Positions 16,755 through 24,618 are shown, counted from the first letter of the stretch. The stretch is 64,000 bases of DNA from Vulcanimicrobiota bacterium (GCA_003151115.1 PLWS01000005.1:248001-312000); one strand, 5' to 3'. The notes: a model not told the origin generated them from the letters alone. Numbers and translations are program-made.

Positions 16755-18000
16755 GCGCGCGTTCGAGTCCGGCAAGGACGTCGGTTCCGGGAGCGACGAG
16801 GGTTTGGGAAGCGCGCGCGGGATCGAACGTAAAGCTCGCGACCTTATAGTTATCAAACGTGCCGCAAACGATTTGTCCGTCGGGATCGACGGCATACGCA
16901 CGCATGTCTTTGCGATCGAAAACGATGACGTACATGCGCAATTCGATCGCGCGCGCCCGCGCAAAAGCGAGTTGCCACTCATCGCTGTCTTGCGTCGCCC
17001 ATGCGGCCAAATCGGCGCCCGCAAGCCTGTATGCCGCCAACCCGCCCGGGTCGAAGACGACGTCGTCGGAAACGCAAACGGCGCGCTTGGCGGCCGTTGC
17101 CGGAGTGACGATCGCTTCAGCTTCCAGAATGCCCAGCAGTTCGTCATCGCCGGCGGAAGATTCGTCCATTGAAATCGCCAGCCGCTGCGAGCGATCGTTT
17201 CGTGCGGCCTCCGAGGGCATGCGGATACCGGTCGCGCGCCGTGGTTGCGCGCCGCCGAGTTCGACTTCGGCCGTTGCGATCTCGGGATCCGTCTCAGTCG
17301 CCATCGCGGCAATCGTTCCGTCCGCGGAAATGATCTGACTCTTGCCGCAATACGCGACGCACTGCAGTTCGACTCCGCACTTGTTGGCGGCCACGAACGG
17401 CACGCCGTTTTCACGCGCGCGGATGCGTGCGAGCAGATCGGCTTGGATGTTCTCCAAATTGCGTGGGTCGCGGCCGCTGGTCACCCACGCCGTCGGCATC
17501 ACCAAGATCTCGGCTCCGCGGTCGACCAGCGTTCGCGCGATCGTGGGAATCCGGCCGTCGGCACAGATCAGCACGCCCAAATTGCCAAGCGAGGTCTGCA
17601 CCGGCCGAAGCTGTTCGGCCGGTGCGAACCATTGCCGGTCGAAGTGCCAGAGGAAGTGCTTGTCGGCGCTGCCCGCAATCTCTCCGCCGGTATCAAATAC
17701 GATCGCGCTGTTGTAGACTCGCCCTTCGTGAGCGCGCGCGGCGCCGACGACGAGCACGAGCTTAAGGTCGCGCGCTAAACTTCCGCACTCGGCCAGCGGC
17801 GCTGCGATTTCGGCTTCGTTAAACGGACGAGTTCCGAGGACGTAGGCCGGAAGCGTGCCTTCGGGCAGCACGACCAGTTGCGCACCCGCTCGCGCCGCAT
17901 CGGCGATGCGCTGCGCGATTTCGGGCCACACGCGCGGCAGCGAAGCGCGATCGTGAGCTAAGAGTTGGATCGCTGAGACCTTCACCCGACGGCGGTTCAT
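16738..18000 (-). CDS. Carbon-nitrogen hydrolase with a second, degenerate nitrilase domain
   Basis: 420 residues. Residues 6-265 are a complete nitrilase-superfamily domain with the catalytic Glu47 (VLPEGTLP), Lys114 (ADKHF) and Cys146 (LICADGRIP), so amidase or nitrilase activity is likely. Residues about 290-420 look like the second half of another such domain: RARAIELRMYVIVFDRKD, AVDPDGQIVCGTF and VASFTFDPARA. A catalytic Cys is not seen there. The start is the ATG giving NRRRVKVSAIQ, the usual beginning. A hairpin (AAGGGTG/CACCCTT, 18009-18036) lies just upstream of the start codon. First gene of the run leading to tldD/E; substrate unknown. Confidence 0.8.
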   Translation of the reverse strand: MNRRRVKVSAIQLLAHDRASLPRVWPEIAQRIADAARAGAQLVVLPEGTLPAYVLGTRPFNEAEIAAPLAECGSLARDLKLVLVVGAARAHEGRVYNSAIVFDTGGEIAGSADKHFLWHFDRQWFAPAEQLRPVQTSLGNLGVLICADGRIPTIARTLVDRGAEILVMPTAWVTSGRDPRNLENIQADLLARIRARENGVPFVAANKCGVELQCVAYCGKSQIISADGTIAAMATETDPEIATAEVELGGAQPRRATGIRMPSEAARNDRSQRLAISMDESSAGDDELLGILEAEAIVTPATAAKRAVCVSDDVVFDPGGLAAYRLAGADLAAWATQDSDEWQLAFARARAIELRMYVIVFDRKDMRAYAVDPDGQIVCGTFDNYKVASFTFDPARASQTLVAPGTDVLAGLERAHAHAR

Positions 18001-18008
18001 GGTGCAGC

Positions 18009-18036
18009 AAGGGTGTTTGCAGCCGTGGCCACCCTT
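18009..18036. other. Hairpin just ahead of the nitrilase-family start
   Basis: AAGGGTG and CACCCTT form a perfect 7-bp stem around a 14-base loop, in the 124-base divergent gap between 18000 and 18125. It would lie in the 5' leader of the minus-strand gene. No T tract follows, so it is not an intrinsic terminator. Role unknown. Confidence 0.3.
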
Positions 18037-18124
18037 CCTGTTTGCTTGGAGAGGAATATAAGCGACTAAAAGGCCGGCAAACGCTGCCGATGCCTGGTGT
18101 GGGGAGAGAAAAAGGAGCGGCGCT

Positions 18125-18586
18125 ATGCGCTTACATCGCTTTCTCTTTGTCGTAACAGCCTTGTCGCTGTTGGCGTTCACCGCGCCGCAGCCGGCATTTT
18201 CCGCCACACACGTCGCGATGGCAAAATTCACGTCACGCGTCGCACCTGCCGACGAATACTTCGGCCGTTTGAAGATGAGCATTCTGGGGATCCGCAACGA
18301 ACTGCGCGACCTCGATCGGCGTTTGACCTATTCGCCCGACGCGGGCCCGGGAGCTCTGGGAACCGCGCTCTTCGTTGAAGACGCGATCCGCGATTGGGAA
18401 GCGAAGTATCCGGCCGACCCCTGGCTCGCACGCAGCGTTTATCAACTGACACACGTCTACGCGATGATTCATACGCCCGACGGGCACGTCAAAGCCGTGA
18501 ACGCACTGCACTGGCTGGTCAGCCGCTACAGCAGCTCGCCATTCTGCAGCGTCGCGCAAACTGAGGTGGGAAGCGCTCTGAAGTAA
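18125..18586 (+). CDS. Secreted DEYFGRLK-family protein, short form
   Basis: 153 residues with a clear signal peptide (MRLHRFLFVVTALSLLAF, cleavage near AFSA). The mature part carries DEYFGRLK at 43-50, LGIRNELRD, and VEDAIRDWEAKYPADPWLARS at 84-104, the last given here as two parts (VEDAIRDWEAKYP and ADPWLARS). The next gene encodes the same pattern, so this is a paralogous pair. The content looks helical, tetratricopeptide-like in rhythm, but I recognise no named domain. AAGGAG lies seven bases ahead of the ATG. Only one Cys is present in the mature part. Confidence 0.75.
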   Translation: MRLHRFLFVVTALSLLAFTAPQPAFSATHVAMAKFTSRVAPADEYFGRLKMSILGIRNELRDLDRRLTYSPDAGPGALGTALFVEDAIRDWEAKYPADPWLARSVYQLTHVYAMIHTPDGHVKAVNALHWLVSRYSSSPFCSVAQTEVGSALK

Positions 18587-18600
18587 GCGAACCCTGCGGG

Positions 18601-19506
18601 GTGATGAAGAGGCGCTCCACCACCACATCGCTTTTAGCTGCCGCAACGGCAGTTTGCGTTCTCGGTTCCGTAGCGGCGGCGCCGACGTTGAAACCGCCGG
18701 CGAAACCGGTCCCCCAGGGGCCCAAGCCTCCGGCGGTTTCAAAATTCCGGCAGCACCAGCTCGACATGATGAAAGTCTCCGCGCCGGGAGACGAGTATTT
18801 CGGGCGGTTAAAGCTGAGCTATCTGGGGATCGACAACACCTTCCGCGACGAATCCATACGCGCCGGCGCGTATACGACAGATTCCCATATCATTTCACAG
18901 GTCGATTTCGCAGAAGACGCGTTGCGCGGCTGGGCCAACCGTTATCCCAAAGACCCTCAGCTCGCCCGTTCCTATTTCTTGGCGTACGCGATGTACCGCA
19001 AAATATGGACGCAGCCCGGTCAAACCAAAGCGTGGGAGTATTTGCACATTATCGAACAGCGCTTTCCCTCGAGCTACTTCGGGAAGCTGATCAAGAAAGA
19101 TCTCATCGGCTTCACCGAGCACTATTTCATGGAGCCGCAGCCGTGTGCGTCGGAAGCGCCGACGCAGTCGCCCTTACCGGGCGGCCGCCGTCCGCCGCCG
19201 ACGCCAAGTCCGACGCCTTCGCCGGTTCCAACGCCGACGCCGAGTCCGGCCCCGGGACAGCCGGCCGTCGAGATTCTTCCGGTTCCATGTTACACCCCGA
19301 CGCCGCCGACGCCGTCGCCGACCCCGGTACCGACAATCGGGCCGACGGCAGTGCCGACTGCGTTACCGAGTGGTCTGCCAAACGCAAAGGGTTCGTCGGT
19401 TCTGCTTCCCAGCGGGTTGTTGACGCCGACACCGCTGCCGTCGGTTCATCCGTTGTTAACACCATCGCCTTCGCCCACACGCACACCGCTTGTAAGAAAA
19501 CATTGA
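18601..19506 (+). CDS. Secreted DEYFGRLK-family protein with Pro/Thr-rich tail
   Basis: 301 residues: signal peptide (LLAAATAVCVLGSVAAA), a Pro-rich stretch, then the family domain with DEYFGRLKLSYLGIDN at 64-79 and AEDALRGWANRYP near 104 followed by KDPQLARS. From residue about 186 the protein becomes a tail of Pro-Thr-Ser repeats (PTPSPTPSPVPTPTPSP and similar) to the end, like linkers that span or attach to cell surfaces. It begins at GTG 18601 or the adjacent ATG 18604. It follows the short paralogue by 14 bases and ends ahead of a strong terminator. Function unknown. Confidence 0.75.
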   Translation: MMKRRSTTTSLLAAATAVCVLGSVAAAPTLKPPAKPVPQGPKPPAVSKFRQHQLDMMKVSAPGDEYFGRLKLSYLGIDNTFRDESIRAGAYTTDSHIISQVDFAEDALRGWANRYPKDPQLARSYFLAYAMYRKIWTQPGQTKAWEYLHIIEQRFPSSYFGKLIKKDLIGFTEHYFMEPQPCASEAPTQSPLPGGRRPPPTPSPTPSPVPTPTPSPAPGQPAVEILPVPCYTPTPPTPSPTPVPTIGPTAVPTALPSGLPNAKGSSVLLPSGLLTPTPLPSVHPLLTPSPSPTRTPLVRKH

Positions 19507-19513
19507 CACGCTG

Positions 19514-19560
19514 ATATGTGCCGAGGGGGGCGGTTCCCCGACCGTCCCCTCGGCGCATAT
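19514..19560. other. Long GC-rich hairpin before the terminator
   Basis: ATATGTGCCGAGGGGGGCGG (19514-19533) pairs with CCGTCCCCTCGGCGCATAT (19542-19560) with few mismatches, leaving a loop of about eight bases. It lies between the end of the secreted-protein gene and the intrinsic terminator. It could protect the mRNA 3' end or slow the polymerase; nothing in the sequence decides this. Confidence 0.5.
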
Positions 19561-19571
19561 CAAGAGTAAAT

Positions 19572-19606
19572 AAAAAGAGCCCCGGCTTTCGCCGGGGCTC
19601 TTTTTT
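19572..19606. terminator. Bidirectional intrinsic terminator
   Basis: Perfect 10-bp stem GAGCCCCGGC / GCCGGGGCTC (19577-19600) with a TTTC loop, an A5 tract before and a T6 tract after. It therefore works in both directions and serves the two convergent genes ending at 19506 and 19625. Confidence 0.95.
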
Positions 19607-19624
19607 GTCTAGTCTCTTATGAGA

Positions 19625-21001
19625 TTAGAACTTCAGACCTAACCCACCGTATGCACCGGTGTAGCTGTAAGCTGACGGTGCATTCTGTTTATTCCGCCCG
19701 TTGCTTCCAAGGAAGCCGAACTCGATAAACACTGGAACGTTGGGCCCGAACGTAAACGCTCCGCCGAGATCCCAGCGATAGACGTTGTACGCAAGCGTGT
19801 AAGGCACGCCGGGCGGTACGCAGGCAAGCGCGAGGCATCCCGTGCCGTTTCCTTGCACGTTCGGGTAATAGTAGAAGCTGCCGTACCAGGTGAAGCCCTG
19901 GTTGAGGTCCGGCAGTTTCTCTATGCCGACGCCAAAGTTACCTTGTTTGGGATATCCGTAATTACCGGATTGCCAGAGGTAACCGACGCCGATGTAGATC
20001 CGCGGATCCATAACCTTGAGACCCAGACGGGCATCGCCTTCATATTGACGAGCGATGAACGCAGGTACGAAGGTCTGGAAGTTGCCGCCAATCGCGGTGA
20101 CGCATCCGGCGTCGCCAGCGGCTGCGTGTCCGCTTAAGCCGTTGCAGACCTGGTTCTGATTAGAAGCAGTCGTTGCGACGCCTTGATTGTGCGGATAGTT
20201 GAATTGCCGGTAGTCGCCTTCGATCATCCACGGCAGGTTAATGAGATTGAACTCCCATGCGCCGTGAAGGCGGTACGAGAAACCACCATTCGTGTTCGTG
20301 CCGGTGTTGCCCGGGCTGAACTCGTTGTACACCTTCGGCGAGATGATATAGTCGCCGGCGATGAAGTGGTCCATGTACGGTGCCGGTACGGGTGTCGGTG
20401 TGGGTACGGGCGACGGAACCGGTGTTGCCGGAGCCGGGGTCGGAGGCGGCGTCGGCGGTATGTAGCGGACTACAACCAGACGTTTGTCCGGAACCCATTG
20501 CACGTATGCGCCCATACCTTCAGATATGACGCGGACCGGAACGACGACGTGGCCTTGGTAGATCTCAGGCGGCACGTCCAGCGGACGCGTTTCACCATTG
20601 ATCACGACCTCGGGTTTGCCGACGGTCACTTTTACGTCCGCTCCGGGCTTGGTGACGTCGACCGTCTTGGAAGCAGGGTCGTATGCGACCGTTGCACCCA
20701 TTTGCTCGAACATCGAACGTATTGGAATAAGAATCGTACCACCGCGCACGAGCGCAGCCAGTACGCGGCCCTGTTTGAGCTCGTCCGGCTTTGCGTAAAC
20801 GTGGTGATCGTTGTAGAGAATTGGAATCTGACCGGACGGCGGGGAACCGAAGTTCATCGGCGGCGGAGCCGGGCTAGCCTGCGCGATCACGTTGGTTCCT
20901 AAGTTGCCATGCGATCCAGGCTGCGACGGAGCTGCCACCGCGCTAAGTCCCAAGCCGGCCGTTAACAACGCGGCGAGGACTCCGGTGCTCAGTCGTTTCA
21001 A
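19625..21001 (-). CDS. Cu-amine-oxidase-N domain protein fused to a predicted outer-membrane barrel
   Basis: 458 residues. Signal peptide to about residue 24; residues 68-190 hold the copper-amine-oxidase N-terminal-like domain in two halves (LIPIRSMFEQMGATVAYDPA with DVTKPG, and VVPVRVISEGMGAYVQW). In other bacteria this domain is a wall- or surface-binding module, not an oxidase. A linker of Pro-Thr repeats (190-215) leads to a region of alternating aromatic/polar strands (DYIISPKVYNEF, GFSYRLHGAWEF, YIGVGYLWQSGNYGY, TWYGSFYYYPNV) ending GGLGLKF; a terminal Phe is usual for outer-membrane beta-barrels. A TTG start has AGGAGG five bases upstream. It may tether the outer membrane to the wall. 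Confidence 0.78.
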   Translation of the reverse strand: MKRLSTGVLAALLTAGLGLSAVAAPSQPGSHGNLGTNVIAQASPAPPPMNFGSPPSGQIPILYNDHHVYAKPDELKQGRVLAALVRGGTILIPIRSMFEQMGATVAYDPASKTVDVTKPGADVKVTVGKPEVVINGETRPLDVPPEIYQGHVVVPVRVISEGMGAYVQWVPDKRLVVVRYIPPTPPPTPAPATPVPSPVPTPTPVPAPYMDHFIAGDYIISPKVYNEFSPGNTGTNTNGGFSYRLHGAWEFNLINLPWMIEGDYRQFNYPHNQGVATTASNQNQVCNGLSGHAAAGDAGCVTAIGGNFQTFVPAFIARQYEGDARLGLKVMDPRIYIGVGYLWQSGNYGYPKQGNFGVGIEKLPDLNQGFTWYGSFYYYPNVQGNGTGCLALACVPPGVPYTLAYNVYRWDLGGAFTFGPNVPVFIEFGFLGSNGRNKQNAPSAYSYTGAYGGLGLKF

Positions 21002-21059
21002 GTTTTCCTCCTAGCTAGAATGAGGAGCTCGGTTTGCCTGGGCTGGCACGTTTTTAGCG

Positions 21060-21170
21060 TACCTCCTGCAGCGAACCAAGCGTGGGTTTCGTCGCAGGGA
21101 TACCCAAGGACAAGCAAAGCTAATCGTTTCGGGAGCCGGGTTGCCCCCCCTTCAGTATAAGCGAGGACGG
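21060..21170 (-). promoter_or_regulatory. Possible structured leader (c-di-AMP riboswitch-like)
   Basis: Read on the minus strand, this stretch has CGCTTATACTGAA, GGGGGGGCAACCC, a TTGGGTATCCC block and GAAACCCACGCTTGG, in the order seen in ydaO-type c-di-AMP riboswitches (CGCTTAATCTGAA, GGGGGACCC, GGGGTGAATC, GAAnCCGTCAGCTAAC). CGTCCTC and GAGGTACG could close a basal stem. The match is partial and made by eye. TATACT inside it could instead be the -10 box of the promoter (minus-strand start near 21147). A second possible -10, TATAAA, lies further upstream at about 21222-21227. Confidence 0.3.
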
Positions 21171-21237
21171 GCTTGCTGACGGCTACTTTGCCATCCGGCC
21201 CGCCCCGGGCCCGGTCCCTTCGTTTATAAAGGTAGCG

Positions 21238-21633
21238 TTAAGTGAGCTTATCTTCAAGCTTTGAGCGGAATTTTGTGCGATCCATGATGTAGCGCTCGTG
21301 GGTCCCCTCGGCCACGGCCTCCTGCTCGTCGAACACCTGTACGGCAAAACTGACCCGGGGGCCGTCCACCTGCACGACCTCTACCTCGGTCCTTAAGATG
21401 AACCCGACCGGCACCGGGGACTTATGCTCTAGGTCGATCTGGGTGGCCAGGGTGACCTGGTTCTCACCGAGGGTGGGGGCCAAGCAGGCCATGGCTGCAT
21501 CTTCTACCAGCTGGACCAGCATCGGCGTGGAAAGGGCGTCGACGCCCTTGTTGCCGGCCTTTTCCGCAGTCATCCACTCTTCGACGCGGCTCTGCCTGCT
21601 GTACGTGCGGCCGATCTCGAGTTTCGCTGGCAT
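21238..21633 (-). CDS. Hot-dog thioesterase, fluoroacetyl-CoA thioesterase-like
   Basis: 131-residue hot-dog-fold protein of the FlK-like thioesterase family. Candidate catalytic residues of that family can be placed: Thr in STPMLVQLVE near residue 36, Glu in the same helix (VEDAAM), and His in EGTHERYIM near residue 113. The block GENQVTLATQIDLEHKSP is also typical. These enzymes cleave short acyl-CoA thioesters; the FlK specificity for fluoroacetyl-CoA is not implied. It stands alone, ahead of a beta-barrel gene on the same strand. Confidence 0.82.
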   Translation of the reverse strand: MPAKLEIGRTYSRQSRVEEWMTAEKAGNKGVDALSTPMLVQLVEDAAMACLAPTLGENQVTLATQIDLEHKSPVPVGFILRTEVEVVQVDGPRVSFAVQVFDEQEAVAEGTHERYIMDRTKFRSKLEDKLT

Positions 21634-21696
21634 GGGGAAGATGGTGTACCACGCGAAGCCCCAGGGTCCCCGGTCCGGCTCGCTGGATGCGGGGCT

Positions 21697-21717
21697 CCCC
21701 TTCGACTGCGCTCAGGA
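21697..21717. repeat. Short relative of the interspersed repeat (copy E)
   Basis: CCCCTTCGACTGCGCTCAGG resembles the two ends of the longer repeats joined with almost no middle. It lies in the 275-base gap between the thioesterase and the efflux adaptor gene. Confidence 0.5.
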
Positions 21718-21871
21718 CTTCGGCGAGCATGGTTAATCGCTCGCCTCGCACCCAACCCACCGGACATTGGGTGAGCCTAGACATTTTGTGGTTGGGGGAG
21801 AGGGGACAGAGAAGTAGCGTTTGCGGGGACGGAAGGAAGGGCAGACGGTTTTAAGGTTCGATACGTATTAA

Positions 21872-21902
21872 TTGAATCAAAGCACCACAATCTCCGTATA
21901 AA
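21872..21902 (+). promoter_or_regulatory. Predicted promoter of the efflux operon
   Basis: TTGAAT (21872-21877) and TATAAA (21897-21902) are separated by 19 bases, or 18 if GTATAA is the -10. Transcription would begin at about 21909, the A of the start codon, so the mRNA would be leaderless. No ribosome site fits between. Confidence 0.45.
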
Positions 21903-21908
21903 AGAAGA

Positions 21909-23207
21909 ATGAAAGCAAAAAGCCTCACGATATTCGCCATGGCCCTCACGCTGGCCGCATGCGGCGGACAAGGTCAACAGAAGCGCGGGCCCACGGCACT
22001 GGACGTCGACGTCGCGCAAGCGCAGCGCCGCACGATCGCGACCTACATTACTTTGGACGGACAAATCTCGCCGCTCGAAGAGTCGACGCTGTCGTTTCAG
22101 CAATCCGGGCCGATCTCCGAGATTTATGTGAATCAGGGCGATCGCGTCGGCGCGGGGCAACCGCTGGCGCGCATCGACGCGTCGACACTGCAGGCACAGC
22201 TCGCGCAGGACGTGGCGCTGATCGCGCAAGCTTCGGCGCGCGCGCAGTCGTCGGCGTTGAACGTGCCGATCGTGTCGTCGCAGACCTCGGACGCCGCGCG
22301 TTCGGCCAAAGCTGCGCTCGACAATGCGCAGCTGACGTATAACCAGGATCAGCAGCTCTTCAAACAGGGGTACGTTTCGCAATCGCAACTCGTGCAGGCG
22401 CGGTCCGCCTATGTTGCCGCACAGACGCAGTATCAGTCGGCGGTCGCGAACCAGCAATCGACCGCCGTATCGAGCTCGAGCGCCGCAGCCGACCGCGCAG
22501 CCGTGCAATCCGCGCAAGCGCAGGCCAACACGCTGCGAACGGAGATCGGCCAAACCGCATTGTATGCGCCGTTCGAAGGCGTTATCACCGCTCGCTTGAT
22601 GGATCCAGGCGCGATGGCCAGTCCCGGAACGCCCGTGCTCCGCCTCGATAAAGTCGACACCGTGTGGATTAACGTCAACGTTCCGGACGAAGATTTGGCA
22701 TACGTCCGCGCCGGCACCCCGGTGACGTTTACGACGAGCACGAGCGGGCAGCGTTTCGTCGCGCACATCAGCGCGGTCAACGCCGTGCCGACGCAAGGTA
22801 CGCTCTCGTATCAGGCGCGCATCCGGCAAGTCAATCCCGGTGACATACTGCGCGGCGGAATGCTCGTCAGCGTAACGGTGCAGCAAGCGCGTCACGACAA
22901 CGCGATCGTCGTGCCGCGGCAGGCCGTGGCGCAATCCGATCGCGGCACCGCGGTATTCGTCGTCGGCGCCGACAAGAAGGCCAAAGAAGTGCCCGTGCAA
23001 GTCGGTCTGCAAACCGACACGCTGAGCGAAGTTCGCAGTCCGTTGGTTGGACCGGGGACGACGGTCATCACGACGCGGCCCGACGCATTGCAGGACGGCA
23101 GCTTGGTGGCCTACGGTTCGCAGAACGCGGGCGGCGCGCAATCCGGCCCGCCCGGCGGCGCAAAGGCGCCGGCGTCGGGACAGCCTCGCCGTAAACGGGC
23201 GCAATAG
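21909..23207 (+). CDS. RND/HlyD-type periplasmic adaptor lipoprotein
   Basis: 432-residue membrane-fusion protein. The lipobox LAACGG (Cys near residue 18) makes it a lipoprotein. Then the usual order: beta-barrel start (TYITLDGQISP), lipoyl halves (GPISEIYVNQGDRVGAGQPLARID and ALYAPFEGVITARLMDPGAM, shown with breaks), a long coiled coil of about residues 95-200 and membrane-proximal strands with VVPRQAVAQSDRGTAVFVV. It would join an inner-membrane pump to the TolC-like channel encoded two bases downstream. No pump gene is in the window, so the partner is encoded elsewhere. Confidence 0.9.
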   Translation: MKAKSLTIFAMALTLAACGGQGQQKRGPTALDVDVAQAQRRTIATYITLDGQISPLEESTLSFQQSGPISEIYVNQGDRVGAGQPLARIDASTLQAQLAQDVALIAQASARAQSSALNVPIVSSQTSDAARSAKAALDNAQLTYNQDQQLFKQGYVSQSQLVQARSAYVAAQTQYQSAVANQQSTAVSSSSAAADRAAVQSAQAQANTLRTEIGQTALYAPFEGVITARLMDPGAMASPGTPVLRLDKVDTVWINVNVPDEDLAYVRAGTPVTFTTSTSGQRFVAHISAVNAVPTQGTLSYQARIRQVNPGDILRGGMLVSVTVQQARHDNAIVVPRQAVAQSDRGTAVFVVGADKKAKEVPVQVGLQTDTLSEVRSPLVGPGTTVITTRPDALQDGSLVAYGSQNAGGAQSGPPGGAKAPASGQPRRKRAQ

Positions 23208-23209
23208 CC

Positions 23210-24607
23210 ATGCACGCAATCGTTTTAGCGGCCGTCGTTCTGGCGACGCCGACGCCGATTCCCGCGGCCACGCCGCAAGCCTTACCGTATCCGGCTTACG
23301 GCACGCCTGCGCCGGGCGCGGCGGTCCAGCGCCCGCAACCCGGTGTTCCCGTATCGATTACGCTCGCGCAGTCGATTGCGATTGCGGCGGCTCGCTCGCC
23401 CGTTCTGGCGATCGCGCGTTCGGATTACCGGTTGACGCAGCTCTCGGTGGATCTGGCGCGTACCGGACTTTATCCGAACCTGGCAGGCACGGCCAGCATC
23501 TCGCGCACGCTCGGATCGCGCGGCGGCAGTACGACCACGGGAACCATCGGCGGCGGAGTTACGAGCGAAGGCCTTAACGCAACGCTCAAACAGTTTATTT
23601 TGGACGGCGGAAGAGTCATCAGCGAAATCCGCCAAGCGCAATCCGGCCAACTGGCCGGCGCGGGAACGTATCAGCGCTCGCTGCAGACGTTGGCATTCAA
23701 CGTCGCGCAAGCATATTACAACGCGCTGCAAGCGGAATCGGCGACCAACCTTGCCGTGCAGGTCGTGCATCAAAACCAGGTGCAAGAGAATCTCGTTACG
23801 GCGCAACTGCGCGCCGGCACCGCGTCGCGCGTCGATCTCGCGACGGCACAATTGCCGACGGCGCAAGCGCGTGTCGCGCTCGTGCGCGCGCAAGGCAATC
23901 AGCTTTCGGCGTTAGCGGCTTTCGCGAATCAACTCGGCCTCGACGCCAGCGCGTTGGTCGCGCCCATCAACGACACGCCGTCCAATCCGGCCACCTCACT
24001 CTTGACGCAACAAAGTGTGGATTACGACCAGGCGGTCGCGCGCGCGCTCCTTGAGCGGCCCGACTACTTGGCGGCGCAATACACGGCGCAAGCCGCGGCG
24101 TACAATCTGCGCGCGCAACGCGCCGGTCTATTGCCCACGCTCACCGGCAACGCGTCGTACGGCACCAACTCTACGACCGCAACCGGTACCGATTTCCGGG
24201 GGAGCGGAAACGCCGGCGTAACGCTGAGCATCCCAATTTTCGATCAAGGCGTGACGCGCGTCCAAATCGCGCAAGCACAAGCGCAAGCCGATATCGCCAA
24301 TAGCGAGCTCGATGAGAGCAAGCTCACCGTCGAACTCAACGTGCGCCAGGCTTTGGTCGACCTGATCTCCGCGGAATCGGCAGTCGGACAGGCCCAGGTG
24401 GAGCTTTCAAAAGCCAATGAGATTCTGAGCGCTACACAAGCGCAATACCGCGCCGGCGTGACCACGCTGCCGCTGCTGTTGAACGCTCAGGTCGGGTTAA
24501 CGCAAGCCGAAACCGACCAACTCAACGCCGTCTACGCGCTCCGGCAAGCCGAGCAAACGTATCTGTTTGCGCTTGGCGAGAATGACTTGGGCGCCTCGAC
24601 CTTGTAG
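23210..24607 (+). CDS. TolC-family outer-membrane efflux channel
   Basis: 465 residues with a signal peptide (MHAIVLAAVVLATPTPIPAA) and the two-fold repeated outer-membrane efflux protein domain. Each half begins with a long helix and contains the family block: VSITLAQSIAIAAARSP, then NVAQAYYNALQAE in the first half; VRQALVDLISAESAVGQAQVEL and QYRAGVTTLPLLLNAQVGL in the second. It forms a trimer that spans the outer membrane and periplasm. It begins two bases after the adaptor stop. Presence of this gene is strong evidence for a two-membrane cell. Confidence 0.92.
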   Translation: MHAIVLAAVVLATPTPIPAATPQALPYPAYGTPAPGAAVQRPQPGVPVSITLAQSIAIAAARSPVLAIARSDYRLTQLSVDLARTGLYPNLAGTASISRTLGSRGGSTTTGTIGGGVTSEGLNATLKQFILDGGRVISEIRQAQSGQLAGAGTYQRSLQTLAFNVAQAYYNALQAESATNLAVQVVHQNQVQENLVTAQLRAGTASRVDLATAQLPTAQARVALVRAQGNQLSALAAFANQLGLDASALVAPINDTPSNPATSLLTQQSVDYDQAVARALLERPDYLAAQYTAQAAAYNLRAQRAGLLPTLTGNASYGTNSTTATGTDFRGSGNAGVTLSIPIFDQGVTRVQIAQAQAQADIANSELDESKLTVELNVRQALVDLISAESAVGQAQVELSKANEILSATQAQYRAGVTTLPLLLNAQVGLTQAETDQLNAVYALRQAEQTYLFALGENDLGASTL

Positions 24608-24618
24608 CTCGGGGGCGA

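Noticed and set aside
18001-18124. Riboswitch in the divergent gap before the secreted-protein gene
   Set aside because: A hairpin and a TATAAG box are visible, but I could match no known riboswitch core.
21777-23219. Long minus-strand frame over the efflux adaptor
   Set aside because: 480 codons, Arg-rich shadow of the well-defined adaptor gene; no motif, no ribosome site.
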